Assembly (NCBI GenBank): GCA_014239355.1
Contig: JAAZYZ010000002.1
Span: forward strand, 1 to 24,098
Direction: 5' to 3'
DNA: 24,098 nt
From: Fidelibacterota bacterium
GTDB lineage: Bacteria > Marinisomatota > Marinisomatia > SCGC-AAA003-L08 > TMED6
Shown: positions 17,343 through 24,098 of the stretch, in pieces
Position numbering within the stretch: position 1 is the first letter of the stretch
Layout of the letters: every line of letters begins with the position of its first letter
Position numbers and translations under genes: made by a program
Notes under the pieces: model-generated
The model's input: the letters and a program-made list of their open reading frames with translations, nothing else
What the model was told of the DNA's origin: nothing
Databases searched by the model: none

Positions 17343-17984
17343 ATGAATGTAGCAGTTATTTTAGCAGCAGGTAATTCAAATCGATTTAAAGATACTACTC
17401 CAAAACAGTTTCAAAAATTTGACGATCAGATGATTGTTGAATATTCTATTAATACTTTTTTAAATCATTCTGAGATTGATGAGGTTTTATTATTGGTTCC
17501 AAATCAATATGTAGATTTCATCAAACAAAAAATTAAAAGTTGTAAAATACTTATCGGTGGTCAAACTAGGCAAGAATCATCTTATATAGCTTTAGAGAAT
17601 TGTCCTAAAGAAACACAAAATATTTTAATACATGATGCTGCTAGACCTTTTGTCAATAATGAGATTATTTCTAATTGCATAAAAGAACTAAAGAATAATA
17701 CAGCTGTATGTCCAGCTCTTCCATGTACAGATACGATTGCTAAAGTTAAGGATTGTAATATTAAACAGATATTAAATAGAAATGAATTATATAGATTACA
17801 AACTCCTCAAGCATTTAATTTCTTAATTTTATCTGAATGTCATAAAAAAATAGATAAAGATGTTACTGATGATATGAGTGTAATTCAAGAGTATGGATAT
17901 GATACTAAAATAATTTTAGGAAGTGAAAAAAATATGAAGATAACTTACAAGAAGGATTTTGAGATAATTAAAGCATTATTATGA
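17343..17984 (+). CDS. ispD: IspD/TarI-family cytidylyltransferase
   Basis: This 213-residue CTP transferase has ILAAGNSNRFKDTTPKQF (R14 and the PKQF lysine), GGQTRQESSYIAL, ILIHDAARPFV, RLQTPQAFNF, VTDDMSVI and the C-terminal NMKITYKKD, all of the IspD fold. IspD makes CDP-methylerythritol for isoprenoids; the close relatives TarI and human ISPD make CDP-ribitol. Context (LicD- and TagF-like transferases upstream, NeuA-like downstream) makes a CDP-polyol product quite possible, but no TarJ-type reductase is present, and ispD often lies in unrelated operons. A SD-like AAGGTGAAAAG precedes the ATG. It overlaps neuA by ATGA. Confidence 0.8.
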   Translation: MNVAVILAAGNSNRFKDTTPKQFQKFDDQMIVEYSINTFLNHSEIDEVLLLVPNQYVDFIKQKIKSCKILIGGQTRQESSYIALENCPKETQNILIHDAARPFVNNEIISNCIKELKNNTAVCPALPCTDTIAKVKDCNIKQILNRNELYRLQTPQAFNFLILSECHKKIDKDVTDDMSVIQEYGYDTKIILGSEKNMKITYKKDFEIIKALL

Positions 17985-18676
17985 GCAAAGAATACGTAGT
18001 TATAATACCAGCAAGAGGTGGAAGTAAAGGGGTTCCTAAAAAAAATATAAAGAATTTTTTAGGTAAGCCGTTATTACAGTATAGTATAGATTATGCTAAA
18101 CAATCTCAATTAGTAAGTCAAATTATTTTAACAACAGATTCTGATGAGATCATGAATATTGGCAAAAATAATAATATTACTGTAGTAGATAGACCTAAAG
18201 AATTATCTGATGATAATGCGTCTACAGAAAGTGCAATAGAACATGTGATATCTTTATTTAAATTTTCTTCAAATACAACATTTATATTGTTGCAACCGAC
18301 TAGTCCATTAAGACCTAAAAATTCTTTAGATAAAATGATTAATGTATTCAATAAAGAAGAATATGACTCAATGCTTACTTTAAGCCCTATCCATCCTTTA
18401 ACTTGGAGGGTTAATAAAAATAGCCCTGAATGTATGTATGATTATTTAAATAGACCACGTAGGCAAGATTTTCAAGATAAAGATTTAATATATGATGAAA
18501 ATGGTTCGGTTTATATTTTTAAGTATGATATTTTCAAAAAAGAATTAAATAGATTAGGTGGGAAAATTGGAAGCTTTATATTTGATGAAGAGTATGGGAA
18601 ACAAATTGATACTCCATTAGATTTTGAGTTATTAGAAACACTTGGAAAATATTTAAAAAGGATTAATGATGAGTAA
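17981..18676 (+). CDS. neuA: Acylneuraminate (CMP-nonulosonate) cytidylyltransferase, NeuA-like
   Basis: This 231-residue CMP-sugar synthetase has the nucleotide-binding IPARGGSKGVPKKNIKNF (9-26), LLQPTSPLRP (103-112), NRPRRQDF (157-164) and the family hallmark ENGSVYIF (173-180). It activates a nine-carbon (or related) ulosonic acid with CTP. No NeuB, NeuC or legionaminate/pseudaminate synthesis genes are in the window, so the sugar is unknown. Pairing with a GT29-like transferase just upstream and a KdsC-like phosphatase just downstream (overlap 11 bases) suggests a CMP-nonulosonate route. Acting on Kdo or an 8-carbon relative cannot be excluded, since WaaA follows and no KdsB is seen. Confidence 0.88.
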   Translation: MSKEYVVIIPARGGSKGVPKKNIKNFLGKPLLQYSIDYAKQSQLVSQIILTTDSDEIMNIGKNNNITVVDRPKELSDDNASTESAIEHVISLFKFSSNTTFILLQPTSPLRPKNSLDKMINVFNKEEYDSMLTLSPIHPLTWRVNKNSPECMYDYLNRPRRQDFQDKDLIYDENGSVYIFKYDIFKKELNRLGGKIGSFIFDEEYGKQIDTPLDFELLETLGKYLKRINDE

Positions 18677-19145
18677 TAGAAATAATATAAAATTAGTGGC
18701 GACTGATATAGATGGAGTTTGGACAGATGCTAAAATGCATTATACAGAAAATGGCGATTTTATGAAATCATTTAGTACTTATGATGGAATGGCTGTTCAA
18801 ATTTTAAGAGAGAAAAACATAGAAACTGTAATTATCACAAGTGAAAAATCTGAGATTGTTTTACAGAGAGCTAAAAAATTAAAAATATCTAATGTTACAA
18901 TTGGTGAAAAAAATAAGCTTGAAAGAATTAAAAAAATATGTTTAGAAAAAGAAATTGATTTAAGTCAAGTAGCATATATTGGTGATGACTTGAATGATAT
19001 TGATGTTTTAAAACATGTAGGATTTTCTGCTTTAACACATAATAGTCCTATTAAAGATTATATAAAAGTAGACTATATTACAAAAAGAAATGGTGGAGAT
19101 GGGGCATTTAGAGAATTTGTAGATTTAATATTAAAAGATAGATAA
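18666..19145 (+). CDS. KdsC-like HAD phosphatase (Kdo-8-P or nonulosonate-9-P phosphatase)
   Basis: This 159-residue, capless HAD phosphatase of the KdsC/YrbI type has motif I ATDIDGVWTDAK (nucleophile D14, acid D16), motif II VIITSEKS, motif IV YIGDDLNDIDVL (acids D107, D108), and the C-terminal GGDGAFREFVDLIL, which in KdsC reaches the neighbouring active site. KdsC dephosphorylates Kdo-8-phosphate; homologues act on N-acylneuraminate-9-phosphate. In animals a KdsC-like domain is fused behind CMP-sialate synthetase, matching the gene order here. The following waaA favours Kdo. Adjacent ATGs at 18666 and 18669 are both possible starts. Confidence 0.85.
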   Translation: MMSNRNNIKLVATDIDGVWTDAKMHYTENGDFMKSFSTYDGMAVQILREKNIETVIITSEKSEIVLQRAKKLKISNVTIGEKNKLERIKKICLEKEIDLSQVAYIGDDLNDIDVLKHVGFSALTHNSPIKDYIKVDYITKRNGGDGAFREFVDLILKDR

Positions 19146-20396
19146 ATGTTTTTATTTATACTTTATTACTTTTTATCACCATTTATTTTTCTTTCATTAG
19201 TCATATTTTCACTTTTTAATAAAAAGATTAGAATATTATTATTGAATCAAAAAAAATCACTTTTAAATATAAGTTCAAAATTAAATAGTGATAAAAAAAA
19301 GATTATTATACATGCAGCTTCAGCTGGTGAGTATGAACAAATAAAACCTGTATTAAAAAAAATTGATAGAGATATTTATTTTATCATAGTAACCTGTATG
19401 TCTCCTACCGTTTTTAAATCAATTAAAGATGATGGTTTATCAGATTTAAGTTGTTATCATCCATTTGATTTTCCATGGAGTGCAAAATATTTTTTTAAAA
19501 CAATTAGTCCTTCAATTTATATAACAACTAGGCATGATATATGGCCTATACATTTATATAGTGCTCAAAATAATAATATTAAAACTATAATAATTAATGC
19601 AAATCTATATAGTAAATCAAATAGACTTAAATGGTATGCATTAGGATTCTCAAAATATACTTTCAATATGTTTGATTTAATTATAGTGCCAACAAAAAGA
19701 ATAAAAACTATATTTAAAAATTCATTACACATAGATAATATTGAGATTATATCTGATACCAGATTGGATCAAGTTTTAAATCGAAAAGCAGAGTCAAGCA
19801 CACTGCCAAACCTTGAAGATTTTGGTAGAAATAACATTATTTTTGGTAGCGTTTCTTCGAAAGATCTAGAAATCATTTCATCAATATTAAAAAATGATTT
19901 TCCAGATCCTATTAAAGAAAATATTATTATTGTTCCTCACGAAATAGATTTAAAATTAATTAAAAAAATTGAAGATATATGTAAGGGAACTAATTTTTTT
20001 AATAAGGTCAAAAAATTATCTAATTTAGAAGATATTTCTGATTGTAAAGTCATTATTGTGGATAAAGTAGGAATATTGCCAGAATTATATAGATATTCAA
20101 AATTTGCTTATATTGGCGGAGGTTTTGGTGCTGGAGTACATTCTACTATTGAACCTTTAGTTTATAATAATATTGTTTGTTATGGTCCTAATATTGATTT
20201 ACTTGATGAAGCTAAAGAGATGCAGGAAGAAAAATGTGGTTTTATTATTAATAATGGATTTGAATTTTATAACAAATATTTAGAGTTTAAAGATTTAAAC
20301 AAAACAAAAAGCATTAAGAAAAGCATTACAAAATATCTTCAACATAAGGAGTATTCATCAGAAAAAATATATAGGGTAATTAAAAGACATGCTTAA
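19146..20396 (+). CDS. waaA: 3-deoxy-D-manno-octulosonic acid (Kdo) transferase, WaaA/KdtA
   Basis: This 416-residue GT30 enzyme has an N-terminal membrane anchor (about 1-23), the first GT-B domain with HAASAGEYEQIKPVL (E62 matches the catalytic Glu of the family's SxGE motif), and the C-terminal donor domain with GGGFGAGVHSTIEPLVYN binding CMP-Kdo. It transfers Kdo from CMP-Kdo to lipid IVA at the inner membrane. The ATG follows the preceding stop without a gap (TAA-ATG). Its presence shows that this organism builds Kdo-containing LPS, so CMP-Kdo must be made by a kdsB gene elsewhere or by the NeuA-like enzyme. Confidence 0.92.
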   Translation: MFLFILYYFLSPFIFLSLVIFSLFNKKIRILLLNQKKSLLNISSKLNSDKKKIIIHAASAGEYEQIKPVLKKIDRDIYFIIVTCMSPTVFKSIKDDGLSDLSCYHPFDFPWSAKYFFKTISPSIYITTRHDIWPIHLYSAQNNNIKTIIINANLYSKSNRLKWYALGFSKYTFNMFDLIIVPTKRIKTIFKNSLHIDNIEIISDTRLDQVLNRKAESSTLPNLEDFGRNNIIFGSVSSKDLEIISSILKNDFPDPIKENIIIVPHEIDLKLIKKIEDICKGTNFFNKVKKLSNLEDISDCKVIIVDKVGILPELYRYSKFAYIGGGFGAGVHSTIEPLVYNNIVCYGPNIDLLDEAKEMQEEKCGFIINNGFEFYNKYLEFKDLNKTKSIKKSITKYLQHKEYSSEKIYRVIKRHA

Positions 20397-21078
20397 AAAA
20401 ATTATATCATTAATTATTGCAACTTTTTTATTATCTGCGTCAGATTTTCAGGAATATATTTATGATGTTGAAATTAAAGGTATTTCAATGATTGCAGGTA
20501 CTGTAGGTAAGTGTGTATTAAAAATAGAACAAAATGAAAATAATGAATATCAAATAGATATATTAACAAAAACAACAAATCTTGCTAAAATATTATATCC
20601 CTATATCGATAAAATTAAGTTAAAAGTTGACAATTCTTTTTCATTGATATCAATTGATCAAAAAATTTCTAATAAAAAGGAAAAAACAAAGATTGAAGTG
20701 GATAAAACTGAAAAAATAATTAAAAGAAACGGAAGAAAATTAAATTTTTATTCAGACTCATTGTTTTCACCTTACTCATTAATTCCATTATTGAGGACAA
20801 AAGATTTAAAGATTAATAATGAGTATTTTTATGAAATTTTTAGTAGTAAAAAAATTAAAGATGTTTTATTGAAAGTACTAAAAGTTGAAGATATAAAAGT
20901 ACCTTATGGTACTTTTGAGTGCCTTAATATAAAGCCAATAACTGCTCAAAATGCAATTAAAAATAATGGTGAATTAGAGTTATGGTATACTAATGATGTT
21001 AATAAAATTCCTATTAAGATCAAATTGAAAACTAAGATTGGTACTTTTATTATGAAACTTAGAGAGATTAATAATTAA
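20389..21078 (+). CDS. DUF3108-family exported protein
   Basis: This 229-residue protein has a signal peptide (basic MLKK, hydrophobic 5-16, then SAS-D) and a predicted all-beta body. Landmarks fit DUF3108: EYIYDVEIKGISMIAGTVG near the start, LLRTKDLKINNEYFYEIFSS in the middle, VPYGTFECLNIKPI and the closing ELELWYTNDVNKIPIKIKLK. Members are periplasmic or outer-membrane proteins of unknown function, often coded near envelope genes. It overlaps waaA by 8 bases and the lipid kinase by TAATG, so an envelope role is inferred. Confidence 0.75.
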   Translation: MLKKIISLIIATFLLSASDFQEYIYDVEIKGISMIAGTVGKCVLKIEQNENNEYQIDILTKTTNLAKILYPYIDKIKLKVDNSFSLISIDQKISNKKEKTKIEVDKTEKIIKRNGRKLNFYSDSLFSPYSLIPLLRTKDLKINNEYFYEIFSSKKIKDVLLKVLKVEDIKVPYGTFECLNIKPITAQNAIKNNGELELWYTNDVNKIPIKIKLKTKIGTFIMKLREINN

Positions 21079-21980
21079 TGTGTACAGTACTATTAATAGT
21101 TAATCCAGTAAGTGGTAAAAAAATTGCTAAAAAAATATTACCAACTGTAGTCTCAGAGTTTGAAAAGAATCAATTTCAAATAAAAATAATAGAATCAGAA
21201 CATAAAGGTCATATTGAAAGTATATTAAATACTTATAGTATAGAAGATTATTATTGTTGTTGTATAATAGGTGGTGATGGCAGCTTTCATGAGGCTGTTA
21301 ATGGTTTGATGAAAAGGTTAGACAATGTAAAAGTGCCCCTATGTTTAGTGCCTGCTGGCTCAGGTAATAGCTTGGCTCGAGATTTAGGTATTTTAGATCT
21401 AAAAATTGCTATAAATAGTATTATAAATGGTAAAAAGCTAAGTATTGATATATCAAAAATTGATTGTAACAATCAAAGAATATATACTTTTAATATTGCA
21501 GGCTGGGGAATGGTTGCTACTGTTGGCATTAATGCCGAACGTTTTAGATGGTTAGGAACAAGTAGATATACTATATTAAGTATATTTGAAATTATTTTCA
21601 AAAAAACAAATAGTGCCAATATTGTATACTATAATAGAGATAATAAAAAGCATGAACTAAATGATAATTTTATGTTTGCAGTATTATGCAATACAATTCA
21701 TACAGGTAAGGGTATGAAAATAGCCCCTAAAGCCAAACTAAATGATGGATTGATAGATTTAGTCTTGATAAAAGATGCATCTAGATTAAAACTTTTAAGA
21801 TTAATGTCTAAACTATTTTCTGGAAAACATATCTATGATGATATTGTAGAATATGTTCAACTTTCTAAGTTTGAATTAAGAACACATGTAACAAGCCAAT
21901 TAAATATTGATGGTGAAATAAAAGGTTCTGCACCTTTTAAGTTAACTGTTATTCCTCAAGCTATCGAAATTATTATTTAA
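21078..21980 (+). CDS. Diacylglycerol kinase catalytic-domain lipid kinase (DgkB/YegS family)
   Basis: This 300-residue soluble lipid kinase has the NPVSGKK motif (9-15), the nucleotide-binding GGDGSFHEAVNG (65-76) and PAGSGNSLARDLG (92-104). The second, beta-rich domain ends in LNIDGEIKGSAPFKLTVIPQ, the usual C-terminus. It phosphorylates diacylglycerol or a related lipid from ATP, feeding phosphatidate back to phospholipid synthesis. It closes the envelope operon; the following 93-base gap has only a weak AT-only hairpin. The exact lipid substrate (diacylglycerol, sphingoid base or other) is not clear from sequence. Confidence 0.85.
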   Translation: MCTVLLIVNPVSGKKIAKKILPTVVSEFEKNQFQIKIIESEHKGHIESILNTYSIEDYYCCCIIGGDGSFHEAVNGLMKRLDNVKVPLCLVPAGSGNSLARDLGILDLKIAINSIINGKKLSIDISKIDCNNQRIYTFNIAGWGMVATVGINAERFRWLGTSRYTILSIFEIIFKKTNSANIVYYNRDNKKHELNDNFMFAVLCNTIHTGKGMKIAPKAKLNDGLIDLVLIKDASRLKLLRLMSKLFSGKHIYDDIVEYVQLSKFELRTHVTSQLNIDGEIKGSAPFKLTVIPQAIEIII

Positions 21981-22073
21981 TTTTTTATTAAATGATATAT
22001 ACGACAAAATAAATCGCATTTAATCTTTCTTTTATAAATTAATTCTTTTTAAATTATTTTAGAGAAGAGAGAC
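21981..22073 (+). promoter_or_regulatory. Upstream region of the rrf2-suf operon
   Basis: This 93-base A/T-rich gap precedes the Rrf2-type regulator gene. A purine-rich AGAGAAGAGAG at 22061-22071 serves as ribosome binding site for ATG 22074 or 22077. By analogy with iscR and sufR, the regulator probably binds here and represses its own operon. I see only a weak CGA-N9-TCG dyad (near 22003-22017), not a recognisable IscR site. Confidence 0.4.
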
Positions 22074-22472
22074 ATGATGTTTAAGTTTAGCAAAAAAGTA
22101 GAATATGCTTTAATTTCATTAAATCATATTAATAGAAGTAAATCCTGTGATCCTATATCTGTTAGGCAGATATCAGACACCTATAATATTCCATATGAAT
22201 TACTAGCTAAAATTTTACAAAAATTATCAAAATTTAATATTTTAGATTCAATTAAAGGTCCAAAAGGTGGTTATAGATTAAAGCGTAAGTATAACAAATT
22301 AACTTTAATTGAGTTTATTGAAATATTAGAGGGTCCTTTTGGGGTTGCGGGATGTTTGGTTGATATAGAATGTGAGCAGTTTTCAAGTTGTAATATTATA
22401 AAGCCATTAGATAAAATTAACTCTAAGATTTATCAAGTTTTTAATGACATTAAATTAAATCAATTAACATAG
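22074..22472 (+). CDS. Rrf2-family Fe-S-sensing transcriptional regulator (IscR/SufR-like)
   Basis: This 132-residue protein has the Rrf2 winged helix at the N-terminus (FSKKVEYALISLNHI, ISVRQISDTYNIPYELLAKI, wing GPKGGYRLKR). The cluster-binding loop has C94, C100 and C106 with C-x5-C-x5-C spacing, identical to IscR (C92, C98, C104). The IscR fourth ligand, a His three residues after the last Cys, is replaced by Ile (I109), so the cluster would need another ligand. It heads a SUF Fe-S assembly operon, so feedback control of Fe-S biogenesis is the likely role. ATGs at 22074 and 22077 are both possible. Confidence 0.88.
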   Translation: MMFKFSKKVEYALISLNHINRSKSCDPISVRQISDTYNIPYELLAKILQKLSKFNILDSIKGPKGGYRLKRKYNKLTLIEFIEILEGPFGVAGCLVDIECEQFSSCNIIKPLDKINSKIYQVFNDIKLNQLT

Positions 22473-22482
22473 GTATAAAAAA

Positions 22483-22839
22483 ATGGAAAAAGATAAAAAT
22501 AGTTTTTTTGATGAAACAATACATTTAACAGAAAATGCAATAAAAAGAGTCAAGGCTATATTAAAGGGGGAAGATAAACTGAATCATGGTTTAAGAGTTT
22601 CAGTTATTGGCGGTGGATGTTAAGGTATGAGCTACAATTTATCTTTTGATGATAATCAGGGTGAGTTTGATAAAATAATTGAAGTTGAAGGCGTTAAAGT
22701 CTATTGTGATTTAAAGAGTTGGTTATATGTCAAGGGTACAACAATTGATTTTTCTGATGATTTATTAAGTGGAGGTTTTAAAATTGATAACCCAAATGCC
22801 GAAAGAACATGTGGCTGTGGTACAAGTTTTTCAGTTTAA
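22483..22839 (+). pseudogene. HesB/IscA-type Fe-S carrier (SufA/ErpA-like) interrupted by an in-frame TAA
   Basis: Read through, the frame encodes 118 residues of an A-type Fe-S carrier: IHLTENAIKRVKAIL, LRVSVIGGGC then stop then GMSYNLSFDD, and the terminal ERTCGCGTSFSV. All three cluster cysteines (GGC and CGC) are present. The TAA at 22621-22623 lies exactly where the family motif GGCSGM has Ser, so one change (TCA to TAA) would explain it. Both halves keep frame and high similarity to the family, so the lesion is recent or is a sequencing error. An ATG at 22627, right after the stop, with GGTGG about 10 bases upstream, could allow reinitiation and yield a 70-residue C-terminal piece. It lies between the Rrf2 regulator and sufB. 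Confidence 0.85.
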
Positions 22840-22848
22840 TAGGATAAA

Positions 22849-24098
22849 ATGAAGACGAAAAGAGAAAAAGAACAAATAATATTATCTGAAACTCTAAATA
22901 AAAAATATGAGTATGGCTTTACTACAGATATTGATCAAGAAACATTGCCTCCAGGTTTAAATGAAGATGTTATTAAAATAATTTCTAATAAGAAAAAAGA
23001 ACCATCTTGGCTATTAGAATGGCGATTAAAAGCATATAAACGATGGAAAAAAATGAAAGCACCTAAATGGGCAGAGCTTACAATTCCTGATATAGATTAT
23101 GATTCTATCAGTTACTTCTCTGAACCTAAGAAAAAAGAATATAAAAGTTTAGATGAAGTAGACCCAGAATTGATTAGAACTTATGAGAAATTAGGTATTC
23201 CTATCCATGAACAAAAGATGTTAGCTGGAGTCGCAGTGGATGCTGTATTTGATAGTGTTTCTATAACTACTACATTTAAAAAAGATCTTGCTAAAGTTGG
23301 AGTTATTTTTTGTTCTTTTTCAGAAGCAGTCAAATCACATCCTGAATTAGTAAAAAAATATCTTGGCAGTGTTGTACCAATTGCAGACAATTATTTTGCT
23401 GCTCTTAATGCAGCAGTGTTTAGTGATGGGTCTTTTGTGTATATACCCAAAGGTGTAAAATGTCCAATGGAATTATCTACATATTTTAGAATAAATGCTA
23501 TAAATACAGGTCAATTTGAAAGAACATTAATCATTGCGGATGATAAATCATATGTAAGTTATTTAGAAGGATGTACTGCACCAATGAGAGATGAGAATCA
23601 ATTACATGCTGCAGTAGTTGAGCTTGTTGCGTTGGATGAAGCAGAAATTAAATATTCAACTGTACAAAATTGGTATCCTGGAGATGAAAATGGTAAAGGT
23701 GGAATCTACAATTTTGTTACAAAAAGAGGTAATTGTATTGGATATAAATCTAAAATATCATGGACTCAAATAGAAACAGGTTCAGCAATTACATGGAAAT
23801 ATCCTAGTTGTATCTTAAAAGGTGATTATTCAAAAGGTGAATTTTATTCAGTAGCAGTAACAACAAATAAACAGCAGGCTGATACTGGAACAAAAATGAT
23901 TCATTTAGGTAAAAATTCAAAAAGTACAATTATTTCCAAGGGAATATCAGCAGGTAATAGTTGTCAATCATACAGAGGTGAAGTTAAAATTAATAAAAAC
24001 GCTAGTAATGCTAAAAATTATTCACAATGTGATTCAATATTGATAGGTGATGAATGTAGTGCACATACTTTTCCTTATATTGATGTACAAAATGAATC
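22849..24098 (+). CDS. sufB: Fe-S cluster assembly scaffold SufB, 3'-truncated by window edge
   Basis: The first 416 codons of sufB are present; the frame is open at the window end and roughly 60-70 residues are missing compared with usual SufB. Landmarks include the N-terminal [24 protein letters not shown]-like [78 protein letters not shown] and [21 protein letters not shown]394 in the QCDS motif matches the Cys of E. coli SufB (C405) that receives sulfur or holds the cluster. It forms the SufBC2D scaffold. It starts 9 bases after the carrier gene; sufC, sufD and sufS are expected downstream. Confidence 0.96.
   Translation, partial: MKTKREKEQIILSETLNKKYEYGFTTDIDQETLPPGLNEDVIKIISNKKKEPSWLLEWRLKAYKRWKKMKAPKWAELTIPDIDYDSISYFSEPKKKEYKSLDEVDPELIRTYEKLGIPIHEQKMLAGVAVDAVFDSVSITTTFKKDLAKVGVIFCSFSEAVKSHPELVKKYLGSVVPIADNYFAALNAAVFSDGSFVYIPKGVKCPMELSTYFRINAINTGQFERTLIIADDKSYVSYLEGCTAPMRDENQLHAAVVELVALDEAEIKYSTVQNWYPGDENGKGGIYNFVTKRGNCIGYKSKISWTQIETGSAITWKYPSCILKGDYSKGEFYSVAVTTNKQQADTGTKMIHLGKNSKSTIISKGISAGNSCQSYRGEVKINKNASNAKNYSQCDSILIGDECSAHTFPYIDVQNE

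Noticed and set aside
21975..21993. ATTTAAT-N5-ATTAAAT inverted repeat at the lipid kinase stop codon, as a terminator
   Set aside because: The stem is only A/T pairs and no T-run follows; such repeats are expected by chance in this composition.
22621..22623. Recoding of the in-frame stop as a non-standard amino acid
   Set aside because: Selenocysteine uses TGA and pyrrolysine TAG; this is TAA, which ends most genes in the window, and the family has Ser here.

Overview
The window is a low-GC (roughly 30 % by eye), gene-dense bacterial chromosome segment. Genes are almost all on the + strand and often overlap by ATGA or TAATG junctions. The organism is a Gram-negative that makes lipid A/Kdo (an HtrB/LpxL-type acyltransferase, an MsbA-type flippase and a WaaA-type Kdo transferase are present). 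A Bacteroidetes-like aromatic amino acid hydroxylase, an ATP synthase a subunit with a long N-terminal extension, a very short epsilon subunit and an M23/bactofilin pair fit the FCB superphylum. A marine, streamlined lineage such as Marinimicrobia (SAR406) is my best guess, but this is inference from gene content only. No rRNA, tRNA, CRISPR, IS element or phage gene was seen.

Layout. (1) 1-1607: the 3' part of parB, a membrane-anchored M23 endopeptidase and a bactofilin, i.e. chromosome segregation and cell-shape genes. (2) 1600-8682: a complete F1Fo ATP synthase operon (AtpI-like protein, a second small membrane protein, then a, c, b, delta, alpha, gamma, beta, epsilon), followed by a flavodoxin and a hairpin terminator. 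(3) 9211-10413, the only minus-strand gene: an iron/pterin-type aromatic amino acid hydroxylase, convergent with flavodoxin and divergent from the next operon. (4) 10506-21980: a long envelope operon. Conserved lipid A/Kdo genes at both ends (acyltransferase, Sua5/TsaC, ABC exporter; KdsC-like phosphatase, Kdo transferase, DUF3108, lipid kinase) flank a variable-looking glycan block (13855-18676): a LicC-like nucleotidyltransferase, a two-domain LicD-like protein, a TagB/TagF-like transferase, a compact GT29 sialyltransferase-like protein, an IspD/TarI-like cytidylyltransferase and a NeuA-like CMP-sugar synthetase. (5) 22074-24098: an Rrf2-family Fe-S regulator, a HesB/IscA-type carrier gene interrupted by one in-frame TAA, and the start of sufB, i.e. 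the head of a SUF operon.

Most noteworthy: the glycan block combines CDP-polyol-phosphate chemistry (IspD/TarI, LicD, TagF families) with CMP-nonulosonate chemistry (NeuA, GT29). Its GT29 protein shows all four sialylmotifs in only 200 residues. The LicD-like protein is an internal duplication whose N-terminal copy has lost the catalytic acids. The SUF carrier gene is split by a nonsense codon exactly at the conserved GGCSG serine.
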